This document shows, piece after piece, positions 55,589-63,674 of a stretch of DNA of 64,000 nt. The notes beneath the pieces are model-generated. The model ran no database searches and had not been told where the DNA came from. It saw nothing but the letters and a program-made list of their open reading frames with translations. How positions within the stretch are numbered: position 1 is the first letter of the stretch; each line of letters starts with the position of its first letter. The translations under genes were made by a program, and so were the position numbers. The stretch comes from Porphyrobacter sp. (GTDB lineage Bacteria > Pseudomonadota > Alphaproteobacteria > Sphingomonadales > Sphingomonadaceae), in the NCBI GenBank assembly GCA_027531395.1, contig JAPZRO010000004.1, forward strand, positions 62,001 through 126,000, given 5' to 3'.

Positions 55589-56716
55589 ATGCGCCTTGCC
55601 ATGCGTCTGCCGCCGAAGAAGGGCGACACTTCCGGTTCGGGGAGCGATCCGCGCGAGCAGGAATCGGCCGAGATCATCGACCTCGCCAGCCGTGCGGCCT
55701 TCCCCGCGGTCACCGACCGCAAGGCCAAGGGTGACGGCCTCGGCCTCGCTGCCGGGGTGGCGCTGATCGGCGCGATTGGCGCCGTGACCTTCTGGGCGAT
55801 GGAATCCGCGCGCCTGCCCGATCCGCAGGGCGTGGGCAATCCGCAGGTCGCCGCGCCGGTGGCTGCGGCCCCCGCTCCCGTCGCCGCGCCGGTGGTGGCC
55901 GCTCCGGCCACGGTGGTGCCGCAGCCCGATCCTGCGCCTGCGCCGGTGCTCGCCAACCAGCCTGGCCAGTATACCGTTCAGGCAACCAATCCCTATGCCA
56001 GCCCGCAGCTGGTCTATGATGCCAGCACGGCGCGCAGTTCGCGTCTGGCCGAAGCGCCCATCGGCGCGCCGGCACCCAATGCCGGCAGCGCGGCGGTCGG
56101 TACCGGCGGAGCGGCGGAATTCGCCAGCCGGGTCGGCGGCGTCGGCGGCGCGCCTGCGCAGGCCCGCGCGATGGTCAATCCCTCGACCACCGTCACCGAA
56201 GGCACGCTGATCCCCGCGATCCTCGAGACCGCGATCAACACCGACGTGCCGGGATTTGTTCGCGCGGTGGTGAGCCAGGACGTGCGCAGCTTCGATGGCA
56301 AGCGCGTGCTGATCCCGCGCTCCTCGCGCCTGATCGGCCAGTATCAGGCCGGGGTACAGCAGGGCCAGAAGCGCGCCTATGTGATCTGGACGCGGCTGAT
56401 CCGGCCCGATGGCGTGTCGGTCAATATCGGCTCGCCCGCGATTGCCTTCGACGGGACGACCGGCTTGCAGGGCGACGTCAACAGCCACTTCTTCAAGCGC
56501 TTCGGCTCGGGCCTGCTGCTCTCGGTGGTGGGCGGCCTCGGCGCGATTGCGACCGGCGGCGTGGGCGGCGTGATCGTCGCCGGCGGCGCGCAGGGCGCGG
56601 CCAATTCGGCGGTGCAGTCGCAAGGCCAGATCAGCCCCACCATCCGCGTGGCGATGGGCGAGCCGATCCGCGTGTTCACCGCGCGCGATCTCGACTTCAG
56701 CGCTGTCGGCAACTGA
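55589..56716 (+). CDS. virB10: T4SS core channel protein VirB10/TrbI
   Basis: The 375-residue protein spans both membranes. It has a short cytoplasmic start, one inner-membrane helix (GLAAGVALIGAIGAVTFWAM near residues 51-70), and a Pro/Ala-rich periplasmic linker (80-125). The conserved C-terminal barrel follows, with LIPAILETAINTDVPGFVRA, GKRVLIPRSSRLIGQYQ and the antenna region GLQGDVNSHFFKRFGSGLLL. ATG 55589 has CAGGGAG 8 bases upstream and starts 37 bases after virB9. Confidence 0.93.
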   Translation: MRLAMRLPPKKGDTSGSGSDPREQESAEIIDLASRAAFPAVTDRKAKGDGLGLAAGVALIGAIGAVTFWAMESARLPDPQGVGNPQVAAPVAAAPAPVAAPVVAAPATVVPQPDPAPAPVLANQPGQYTVQATNPYASPQLVYDASTARSSRLAEAPIGAPAPNAGSAAVGTGGAAEFASRVGGVGGAPAQARAMVNPSTTVTEGTLIPAILETAINTDVPGFVRAVVSQDVRSFDGKRVLIPRSSRLIGQYQAGVQQGQKRAYVIWTRLIRPDGVSVNIGSPAIAFDGTTGLQGDVNSHFFKRFGSGLLLSVVGGLGAIATGGVGGVIVAGGAQGAANSAVQSQGQISPTIRVAMGEPIRVFTARDLDFSAVGN

Positions 56717-56723
56717 TCCCGGC

Positions 56724-57749
56724 ATGAGCGCGGATATCCACCGGCTGATGGCAGAGGCAGGCGAGAGCGAGGCTGACACCGGCGCACGGCTTTCGGCCGA
56801 GCGTTCGGTCTATCTCGACGCCTATCTCGCGCCCTTCCGCCGCTGGCTCGACCGCGACACGGTGACCGAGATCATGGTCAACCGTCCCGGCGAGGTGTGG
56901 ATCGAGGATGCCTCGAACCCCGGAATGCAGCGGATCGAGACCCCGGAGATCGACGACCGGCTGGTGCAGCGCCTCGCCGAACAGGTGGCGCGGGTCTCGC
57001 ATCAGGGGATCAACCGCGAGCATCCTCTGCTCGGCGCGACTCTGCCAGATGGCGCGCGCGTGCAGTTCTGCGGTCCGCCTGCAGCTCGCCGTCACTGGGT
57101 GATGGCGATCCGCCGCCACCGCCGGCTTGATCTGCCCTTGGACGCCTATGACACCGGGCCATTGGTGGGCGAGATGACCTTCGATCTGCCCGACCCGCAG
57201 GCCCAGCCGATCGCTTACTTGCGCGAGGCGATCCGGGCGCGGCGCACGATCCTGATCTCGGGCGGCACCAGCACAGGCAAGACCACCTTCCTCAACGCTA
57301 TGCTCGGCGAGATCCCGCGCGAGGAACGCGTGGTGCTGGTCGAGGATACGCCCGAGTTGAAGCTGCCGGGCGAGAACGGCGTCGGCCTTGTCGCGGTCAA
57401 GGGCGAGCTGGGCGAGGCCAAGGTCACCGCCAACGAGCTGCTGCAAGCCGCGCTGCGCCTGCGCCCTGACCGGATCGTGCTAGGCGAATTGCGCGGGGCC
57501 GAGAGCGTCAGCTTCCTGCGCGCGATCAACACCGGACACCCGGGCAGCTTCTCGACCATCCACGCCAACTCCCTGCGCGGCGCGCTGGAGCAACTGGCGC
57601 TGATGGTGATGCAGACCGGCATCGGCCTGACCCGCTCGGACACCATCGCCTATGCCGCGAGCGTGATCGACGTGATCGTCCAGCTGGGCCGCGACGCCAA
57701 AGGCAAGCGCGGCATCACGCGGATCGCGGATAGCCGGTCGTTGTTGTGA
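56724..57749 (+). CDS. virB11: T4SS ATPase VirB11
   Basis: The 341-residue hexameric ATPase has Walker A GGTSTGKTT at 180-188, the Asp box VVLVEDTPELKLP and Walker B RPDRIVLGELRGAESVSFLR. The TGHPGSFSTIHANS His box follows. It resembles the secretion-ATPase (PilT/VirB11) family and, by neighbourhood, is VirB11. The ATG is 7 bases after the virB10 stop. No virD4 coupling protein gene follows. ppk starts after 103 bases. Confidence 0.93.
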   Translation: MSADIHRLMAEAGESEADTGARLSAERSVYLDAYLAPFRRWLDRDTVTEIMVNRPGEVWIEDASNPGMQRIETPEIDDRLVQRLAEQVARVSHQGINREHPLLGATLPDGARVQFCGPPAARRHWVMAIRRHRRLDLPLDAYDTGPLVGEMTFDLPDPQAQPIAYLREAIRARRTILISGGTSTGKTTFLNAMLGEIPREERVVLVEDTPELKLPGENGVGLVAVKGELGEAKVTANELLQAALRLRPDRIVLGELRGAESVSFLRAINTGHPGSFSTIHANSLRGALEQLALMVMQTGIGLTRSDTIAYAASVIDVIVQLGRDAKGKRGITRIADSRSLL

Positions 57750-57759
57750 GCCTTCCTAC

Positions 57760-57777
57760 CTGACATTGGTGTGACAA
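57760..57777 (-). promoter_or_regulatory. Pho-box-like element upstream of ppk
   Basis: On the minus strand TTGTCAC-ACCA-ATGTCAG forms the 11-base-period direct repeat of Pho boxes. It lies 76 bases before the ppk start, in the gap after virB11. Orientation is opposite to ppk, so it needs testing. Confidence 0.5.
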
Positions 57778-57852
57778 GCCCGGCTTCCTGATTTACACCG
57801 CTTGCGCAAGCGAACATGGCGCACTCCAGGAAGCGTCCGGAACAGGAAAGCG

Positions 57853-60072
57853 ATGAGCACGTCACCGATTGGCAGCGAACCCGCTCCCGCACAGGCGGGG
57901 GCCGTGCAGATGGCCGAGCTTGCCCCTGACGAATCGCCCTATTTCAACCGCGAGCTGTCGTGGCTCCAGTTCAACCAGCGCGTGCTGGCCGAGGCCGGGA
58001 ACGAGGCCTATCCGCTGCTCGAACGGCTGCGGTTCCTGTCGATTTCGGGCAGCAATCTCGACGAGTTCATGATGATCCGCGTCGCAGGCCTCGTCGGGCA
58101 GGTGCAGCGCGGCCTCGCCACCCCCTCGATCGACGGGCGCAGCCCCACCCAGCAGCTCGCCGCGATCCGCGAGAAGCTAGTCGATCTCTCCCAGCGCCAG
58201 CAGGCGATCTGGCGCTCCCTGCGCGAGGCGCTGGCCGGGGCCGACATCCATGTGGCCGACGAACAGCGCGTCCAGCCGGCCGCGCACAAGTGGCTCAAGG
58301 CCTTCTTCCTCAACGAGATCCTGCCGATCATCACCCCGCAGGCCTTGGACCCGGCGCACCCGTTCCCCTTCGTCCAGAACGAGGGCATGGGCCTGCTGTT
58401 CACGCTCTCGCGCGACGAGACCGCCGAGCAGATCATCGAGATGGTGCTGATTCCCAGCGCCCTGCCGCGCTTCGTGCGCGTGCCGGACGAGGTGACCGGG
58501 GTCGATGGCGGGGCCGCCGCCGGACGGGGCGGGGCGCTCTACATCTCGATCGCCAGCCTGATCCAGCGCTATGCAGCAGCTCTGTTCCCCGGTTTCACCA
58601 TTCAGGGTGACGGGTTGTTCCGGGTGCTGCGCGACAGCGACATCGAGATCGAGGAAGAGGCCGAAGACCTCGTGCGCACCTTCCGCAGCGCGATCCAGCG
58701 CCGCCGCCGGGGGCAGGTGATCCAGCTCGAACTCGAAGAGGATTTCGACCCTGCCGCCGAAAGCCTGCTGCTCGAACAGCTCGGCATCAACGAGGCCGCC
58801 GTCATCAAGACCGACGGGATGATCGGGATCGACGGCCTTGCCGAAATCGTCGCCGAGGATCGCCCCGATCTCAAGTTCGACGCCTATTCGCCGCGCTTTC
58901 CCGAGCGCATCCGCGAGCATGACGGCGATGCCTTCTCCGCGATCCGCGAGAAGGACATCATCATCCACCACCCCTATGAAAGCTTCGAGGTGGTGGTCGA
59001 TTTCCTGCGTCAGGCCGCGGCCGATCCCGACGTCGTGGCGATCAAGCAGACGCTCTACCGCGCCGGCAGCCAGTCGGCGGTGATCGGCGCGCTGATCGAG
59101 GCGGCCGAGGCCGGCAAGTCGGTGACCGCGGTGGTCGAACTCAAGGCCCGGTTCGACGAGGAGCAGAACCTCAAATGGGCGAGCGCGCTCGAACGTGCGG
59201 GCGTGCAGGTGATCTACGGCTTCACCGACTGGAAGACCCACGCCAAGGTGGCGATGGTGGTGCGGCGCGAGGGCGGAGGCTTCCGCACCTATTGCCACTT
59301 CGGCACAGGCAACTACCACCCTGTCACGGCCAAGGTTTACACCGATCTGAGCTTCTTCACCGCCGATCCCAAGCTCGGGCGCGACGCGGCCAAGATGTTC
59401 AACTTCATCACCGGCTATGTCCAGCCGCACGCGCTCGAACGGATGCACATTGCGCCGATCGATCTGCGGCAGGAAATCTATGCCCGGATCGACACCGAAA
59501 TCGCCAATGCGCAGGCCGGAAAGCCCGCCGCGATCTGGATGAAGTGCAACCAGCTCACCGACGAGGGCATGATCGACCGGCTCTACGCCGCCTCCGGTGC
59601 CGGGGTGCAGGTGGAGCTGGTGGTGCGCGGCATCTGCTGTCTGAGACCTGGCATCGCCGGCCTGTCCGAGAACATCCGCGTCAAGTCGATCATCGGCCGC
59701 TTCCTCGAACACAGCCGCATCTATGCCTTCGCCAACGGCGCCGCCATGCCGAGCGCGCAGGCGGCGGTGTTCATCGCGTCTGCCGACATGATGAGCCGCA
59801 ATCTCGATCGCCGGGTCGAGACGCTGATCCCCATTCTCAACCGCACGGTGCACGATCAGGTGCTCCAGCAGGTGCTGCTCGCCAACATGCTCGATACCGA
59901 ACAGAGCTGGTGGCTGCACGGGGACGGTTCCTATTCGCGGGTCGAGACGGATGGCAAGTCGTTCAACTGCCACCGCTATTTCATGACCAACCCGTCGCTG
60001 TCGGGTCGCGGCGGGGCGCTGGAAGCGGGCGCAGTGCCCAAGCTCTCCCTGCGGCGGGGGAGCATGGCATGA
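57853..60072 (+). CDS. ppk: Polyphosphate kinase PPK1
   Basis: PPK1 reversibly polymerises the gamma phosphate of ATP into polyphosphate. The 739-residue protein shows the N-domain YFNRELSWLQFNQRVLAEAG (near residues 33-52) and the head domain. Its two phospholipase-D-like catalytic domains include TYCHFGTGNYHPVTAKVYTD, with the autophosphorylated His at H482, and a second conserved His-region near HSRIYAF. ATG 57853 has AGGAAAG 4-5 bases upstream; the frame is open to 57802, but that stretch lacks similarity. ppx overlaps its stop. Confidence 0.96.
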   Translation: MSTSPIGSEPAPAQAGAVQMAELAPDESPYFNRELSWLQFNQRVLAEAGNEAYPLLERLRFLSISGSNLDEFMMIRVAGLVGQVQRGLATPSIDGRSPTQQLAAIREKLVDLSQRQQAIWRSLREALAGADIHVADEQRVQPAAHKWLKAFFLNEILPIITPQALDPAHPFPFVQNEGMGLLFTLSRDETAEQIIEMVLIPSALPRFVRVPDEVTGVDGGAAAGRGGALYISIASLIQRYAAALFPGFTIQGDGLFRVLRDSDIEIEEEAEDLVRTFRSAIQRRRRGQVIQLELEEDFDPAAESLLLEQLGINEAAVIKTDGMIGIDGLAEIVAEDRPDLKFDAYSPRFPERIREHDGDAFSAIREKDIIIHHPYESFEVVVDFLRQAAADPDVVAIKQTLYRAGSQSAVIGALIEAAEAGKSVTAVVELKARFDEEQNLKWASALERAGVQVIYGFTDWKTHAKVAMVVRREGGGFRTYCHFGTGNYHPVTAKVYTDLSFFTADPKLGRDAAKMFNFITGYVQPHALERMHIAPIDLRQEIYARIDTEIANAQAGKPAAIWMKCNQLTDEGMIDRLYAASGAGVQVELVVRGICCLRPGIAGLSENIRVKSIIGRFLEHSRIYAFANGAAMPSAQAAVFIASADMMSRNLDRRVETLIPILNRTVHDQVLQQVLLANMLDTEQSWWLHGDGSYSRVETDGKSFNCHRYFMTNPSLSGRGGALEAGAVPKLSLRRGSMA

Positions 60073-61598
60073 GCTACCGGACACGGCGCGACAACCGCAC
60101 CGGCAACATCGCTGGCGGTACGCCGCAGCGCGCGATCATCGACATCGGGTCCAACACGGTGCGCCTTGTCGTCTATGGCGGCACGATGCGCGCGCCGATG
60201 GTGCTGCTGAACGAGAAGGTCACCGCCAAGCTGGGCCGCGAGATCGCCGCTACCGGCCGGCTCGCGGACGAGGCGATGGCGCTGGCCCTGCGCGGGCTCA
60301 AGCGCTTTGCGCTGCTGCTCGATGATCTCGGCATCAGCGATATCGAGACAGTCGCCACCGCCGCCGTCCGCGAGGCGGCCAACGGGCGAGAATTCGTCGA
60401 GCAGTTGCGCGCGATCGGGCTGGAGCCGCGGGTCATCTCGGGCGAGGAGGAAGCGCTGCTCAGCGCCCACGGCGTGATCGGCGCCTTCCCCGACGCGCAC
60501 GGCATCGTTGCCGATCTGGGCGGCGGCAGCCTCGAACTGGTGCGGGTGAGCCAGGGCTCGGCCGATGGCGCGAGCACCCTGCCGCTCGGCACGCTGCGCC
60601 TGCCCGAATATCGCAAGGGCGGATGGGCCGGGATGCGCAAGGCGCTCGACAAGGTGATCCGCAGCGCCGGATGGGACCTTGCCGAAGCCGCGCCCGAGGC
60701 CAATGGCGCGCTCTATCTGGTGGGCGGCACGTGGCGCGCGATGGCGGTGTTCGCGATGGCGGTTTCGGGCCACCCGCTGAGCGATCCGCACGGCTTCGAG
60801 CTCGATGCGGCCACCGCGATGCAGATCGCCGAGGCGCTCGCCGGAAGCGAGAGCGATGCCCTGCGCGGGCGCGAGCGGATCTCGTCGATGCGCGCGGAGA
60901 AGCTGCCCGATGCTGCGGTGCTGCTGGCGGCGCTGCTGGCACGGCTCAATCCGGCCAAGGTGGTGTTCTCCTCCTGGGGGCTGCGCGAGGGTCTGCTCTA
61001 TGACCGCCTGCCCGCGCACAGCCGCGCGCAGGACCCGCTGCTGGCCGGGATCGCGGTGTTCGCCAGCCAGCGCGGCGCAACCCCGACACTGGCGACGCGG
61101 ATGGCGGCCTGGACGCTCGATGCGGCCCCGGCGCGCACCCATGGCAGCGAGCGGCTGCGGCTGGGCGCGACCATGCTCGCGCTCGCCTCGATGCAGATCG
61201 AGCCCAACCTGCGCCTGCCGCAGGCGATCGACTGGGCGTTGCACAAGCGCTGGATCGCGGTCGACGGCAAGGGCCGGGCGATGATGGCAGCGGCGATCGC
61301 GGCCAATGGCAACCAGATGAACCTGCCCCCGCGCGTGCGCGCGCTGGCGAGCGAGGAGGCGCTTGAAGAGGCGATCCGCTGGGGCCTCGCGCTGCGGCTG
61401 GCGCGGCGGCTGGGCGCCCAGTCGCGCCGCTCGCTCGAAGTCAGCCGGCTGGCGATGGAAGAAGGCACGCTGGTGCTGCGGCTGGCCGAGAGCCACGCCG
61501 CGCTGTTCGGCCAGCCTACGGAGAAGGACATGAAACTCCTCGCGGGCCGGCTCGGGGTCGAATGGCGGGTCGAGGTGGTGCCGGACAGCGCGGTTTAG
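60069..61598 (+). CDS. ppx: Exopolyphosphatase/guanosine pentaphosphatase family (Ppx/GppA)
   Basis: The 509-residue protein degrades polyphosphate (or pppGpp) from the ends. It belongs to the ASKHA fold, with phosphate-binding motifs IIDIGSNTVRLVVY (residues 22-36) and VADLGGGSLELVRV (near 146-160). A C-terminal HD-like domain, typical of longer Ppx, begins near residue 310. The ATG overlaps the ppk stop (ATGA), so synthesis and breakdown enzymes are coupled. Confidence 0.95.
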   Translation: MSYRTRRDNRTGNIAGGTPQRAIIDIGSNTVRLVVYGGTMRAPMVLLNEKVTAKLGREIAATGRLADEAMALALRGLKRFALLLDDLGISDIETVATAAVREAANGREFVEQLRAIGLEPRVISGEEEALLSAHGVIGAFPDAHGIVADLGGGSLELVRVSQGSADGASTLPLGTLRLPEYRKGGWAGMRKALDKVIRSAGWDLAEAAPEANGALYLVGGTWRAMAVFAMAVSGHPLSDPHGFELDAATAMQIAEALAGSESDALRGRERISSMRAEKLPDAAVLLAALLARLNPAKVVFSSWGLREGLLYDRLPAHSRAQDPLLAGIAVFASQRGATPTLATRMAAWTLDAAPARTHGSERLRLGATMLALASMQIEPNLRLPQAIDWALHKRWIAVDGKGRAMMAAAIAANGNQMNLPPRVRALASEEALEEAIRWGLALRLARRLGAQSRRSLEVSRLAMEEGTLVLRLAESHAALFGQPTEKDMKLLAGRLGVEWRVEVVPDSAV

Positions 61599-61617
61599 GG
61601 GGGGCTTCTCACGGCGG

Positions 61618-61640
61618 CCCCGTGTCAAGCACGGGGCGAC
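61618..61640. terminator. Hairpin-GACG unit after ppx
   Basis: CCCCGTG-TCAAG-CACGGGG followed by CGACG lies 20 bases beyond the ppx stop. It could end the ppk-ppx transcript and belongs to the same repeat type as those at 38096-38290 and 41348-41369. Confidence 0.6.
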
Positions 61641-61820
61641 GGTGAGAAGATTGCGACCATTTCCTACAGCCGCCCGGGCGCGTAACCTGCGCGCGGCTCT
61701 TTCGCATCGTCCGATCCCCGTGCCATCCTGCGACAGCATTTCCGCGCGCGGCTCCGGTGTCCGTCCGGACTGCCTTTCCGGCACACGCCGTTGTAAATCA
61801 TGAGGAAAAACCGAAAGCGC

Positions 61821-61843
61821 AAAGGTGACACGGTGTCACCTTT
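61821..61843. terminator. Perfect inverted repeat between ppx and the queuosine transporter
   Basis: AAAGGTGACA-CGG-TGTCACCTTT has ten-base perfect arms with a three-base loop. A- and T-tracts on both sides suit a bidirectional terminator between ppx and the converging transporter gene. The GTGACA/TGTCAC core could also be an operator. The rest of the 281-base gap shows no gene. Confidence 0.6.
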
Positions 61844-61879
61844 GTCAACTTCGACATTTTATTGCGCGGTCCGGTAATC

Positions 61880-62767
61880 TCAGCTCTTGGCGCTGCTGGC
61901 GAAGGGCGAGAAGTCGGTGTCGATGTCGAACAGGTCGACGCCCTCGGCCGCCTTCAGCTTGTTCACCACCACATAGGTGACCGGCGTCAGCACCGCCTCC
62001 CACACCACCTTGAGCGCCCAGTTGGTGACCATCACGGTCAGCACGGCCTCGGTCGTCCAGATGCCGTAGAAGGCGACCGGATAGAAGATCAGGCTGTCGA
62101 CGCCCTGTCCCACAAAGGTCGAGCCGATGGTGCGCGTCCACAGGGCGCGACCCTTGGTCCAGACCTTCATCTTGGCCATGACGAAGGAATTGACGAACTC
62201 GCCCGCCCAGAAGGCGGTGATCGAGGCGACGACGATCCGCCAGGTGCTGCCGAACACGCTTTCATAGGTCATCTGGCAGATCGCCCCGCCGGGGATCGCC
62301 GGATCGCCGTTGGAGGACGGCGGGCGCTCTCCGCCAAAGCCGCTGGCGGCGCATTCCCACCCGTCGAAGGCGGGCAGGGCGGTGACGATGTAGCTCATGA
62401 AGGCGAGGAAGATCATCGCCGCCGTCCCGACCCAGATCACGCGGCGCGCCTTGGCGAAGCCGTAGATCTCGGTCAGCACGTCGCCGATTACGTAGCCCAG
62501 CGGGAAGAACAGGATCCCCGCGCCGTAGATGAAGGTGCCGTCGGGCGCGGGCCACCAGCCCTCGGGCCAGAACGGCACGCTGGCGTAGGTCAGCTTGGCC
62601 GCGCCGATGATGTTCGAAAGCAGCAGGATCGTGACGAACCCGGCCATCACCAGATCGAAGTAGCGGAAGGTGACCGGCGGGCGGCTGGTCGCGACGATCC
62701 CGTCGGTCGGGTCGCGGTCGAAAGCGGCGGCGGGATCGGGCTGGAGGCCGGGAGAGGTGTTTTCCAT
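61880..62767 (-). CDS. Queuosine precursor transporter (YhhQ/QueT-like VUT family)
   Basis: The 295-residue membrane protein has six or seven spans with the VUT family stretches LLLSNIIGAAKLTYA, IYGAGILFFPLGYVIGDVLT and RTIGSTFVGQGVDSLIFYPV. Relatives import queuine-type precursors such as preQ0/preQ1 for tRNA modification. ATG 62767 (MENTSPGLQPD) is chosen; an in-frame start at 62803 would add 12 residues. An N-terminal 30-residue cytoplasmic segment and an insertion (GWECAASGFGGERPPSSNGD) are longer than in E. coli YhhQ. The tRNA-Arg gene lies upstream on the other strand. Confidence 0.88.
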   Translation of the reverse strand: MENTSPGLQPDPAAAFDRDPTDGIVATSRPPVTFRYFDLVMAGFVTILLLSNIIGAAKLTYASVPFWPEGWWPAPDGTFIYGAGILFFPLGYVIGDVLTEIYGFAKARRVIWVGTAAMIFLAFMSYIVTALPAFDGWECAASGFGGERPPSSNGDPAIPGGAICQMTYESVFGSTWRIVVASITAFWAGEFVNSFVMAKMKVWTKGRALWTRTIGSTFVGQGVDSLIFYPVAFYGIWTTEAVLTVMVTNWALKVVWEAVLTPVTYVVVNKLKAAEGVDLFDIDTDFSPFASSAKS

Positions 62768-62828
62768 CGCGCCGAGGGTTAGCGCGATTTGCGCGGGTCG
62801 CAAAGCACGCTAATGACGCATCCGGCGC

Positions 62829-62905
62829 GCGCCCGTAGCTCATCTGGATAGAGCGCGAGACTTCTAATCTTGAGGCAGCAGGTTCGAGTCCTGCCGGGCG
62901 CGCCA
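62829..62905 (+). tRNA. tRNA-Arg (anticodon TCT)
   Basis: The sequence folds as a full cloverleaf. The acceptor stem GCGCCCG pairs with CGGGCGC, and the D arm GCTC pairs with GAGC. The anticodon loop CTTCTAA has TCT at 62863-62865, read as AGA (Arg). The T arm GCAGG-TTCGAGT-CCTGC is canonical, with discriminator G and an encoded CCA. A T-run follows. Confidence 0.95.
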
Positions 62906-62969
62906 TTTTTGTTTTGCGCCTCAAGCGCCGGCGGTCGCGTCCGCGCCCTTGGCTTCCCTCCGGCGGCCC

Positions 62970-63028
62970 GGCCCCTTCGGGGCCACCCCTGCGGACGGTC
63001 GGTCGGCCTTGCGGTCCCTCCGGGACCG
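62970..63028. repeat. Two GC-rich hairpins downstream of tRNA-Arg
   Basis: GGCCCC-TTC-GGGGCC (62970-62984) and CGGTCCC-TCC-GGGACCG (63012-63028) lie in the gap before the isochorismatase-like gene. They may end the tRNA transcript and the converging gene. They lack the GACG tail of the other repeat family. Confidence 0.5.
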
Positions 63029-63041
63029 ATGGGCGCCTGCC

Positions 63042-63674
63042 TCAGACGCCGGCTTCGATCACCGCCAAGGCCTCGGCCTCGCTGATCACTTCGGCATACT
63101 TGGCCTGAAGGTCGAACAGGTTGGCCTCGTGCGGGCCCGGGTGGCGGTCGGCGCAGGCCTCGCGGACCACCAGCGGAACGAAGCCGTATTGCATCGCGTC
63201 GAGCGCACTCGCCCGCACGCAGCCCGAGGTCGAGTAGCCGGTGATCAGCAGCGTATCGATACCCTCGGCGTGCAGCGCCTCGGCAAGGCCGGTGCCGAAG
63301 AAGGCGCTCGGGTATTGCTTGGTGAACACCCGGTCGCCCGCCTGCGGCGTCAGTTCGGGCGGGAAGGCGCCGAGCGGCGAGCCCTCGATGAAGGCCTTGA
63401 GCACCGGTGCCTTGCGGTAGAACACCCCGCCGTCCGAGCCGTCAGGCTTGTAGCTGACGTTGGTGAACACCACCGGCACCCCCGCAGCCCGCGCGGCGGC
63501 GGCGAGGCGGGCGTTGCTGTCGCGGGCGGCCGCGGCAGTGTCCATGTGGAGCGGCGAGCCTTGCTCGAGATAGGCCGTCACCACATCGACGATCAGCAGC
63601 GCCGGACGCGTGCCCGGTTGCAGCCGCCCCTCGAACACCCCGGCGTAATTGTCGGATGCCGAGGGGCCGGCCAT
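63042..63674 (-). CDS. Isochorismatase-family hydrolase
   Basis: The 210-residue protein has the family catalytic triad D30 (LLIVDVV), K119 (VFTKQYPSAFFGT) and C152 (ITGYSTSGCVRASA). The Cys hydrolase fold covers amidases such as N-carbamoylsarcosine amidase and nicotinamidase-like enzymes; the cis-peptide and GCV motifs fit. Substrate cannot be read. Its ATG overlaps the CoA-transferase stop by one base (TGATG), so the two act in one operon and may share a catabolic pathway. Confidence 0.88.
   Translation of the reverse strand: MAGPSASDNYAGVFEGRLQPGTRPALLIVDVVTAYLEQGSPLHMDTAAAARDSNARLAAAARAAGVPVVFTNVSYKPDGSDGGVFYRKAPVLKAFIEGSPLGAFPPELTPQAGDRVFTKQYPSAFFGTGLAEALHAEGIDTLLITGYSTSGCVRASALDAMQYGFVPLVVREACADRHPGPHEANLFDLQAKYAEVISEAEALAVIEAGV

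Noticed and set aside
49830-57749. T4SS cluster as part of a plasmid or integrative conjugative element
   Set aside because: No relaxase, coupling protein, integrase or partition genes are in the window, and ppk-ppx housekeeping genes follow directly.
62829-62905. tRNA-Arg as an attachment site of an integrated element
   Set aside because: No integrase and no direct repeat of the tRNA 3' end was noticed nearby. Flanking genes are ordinary.
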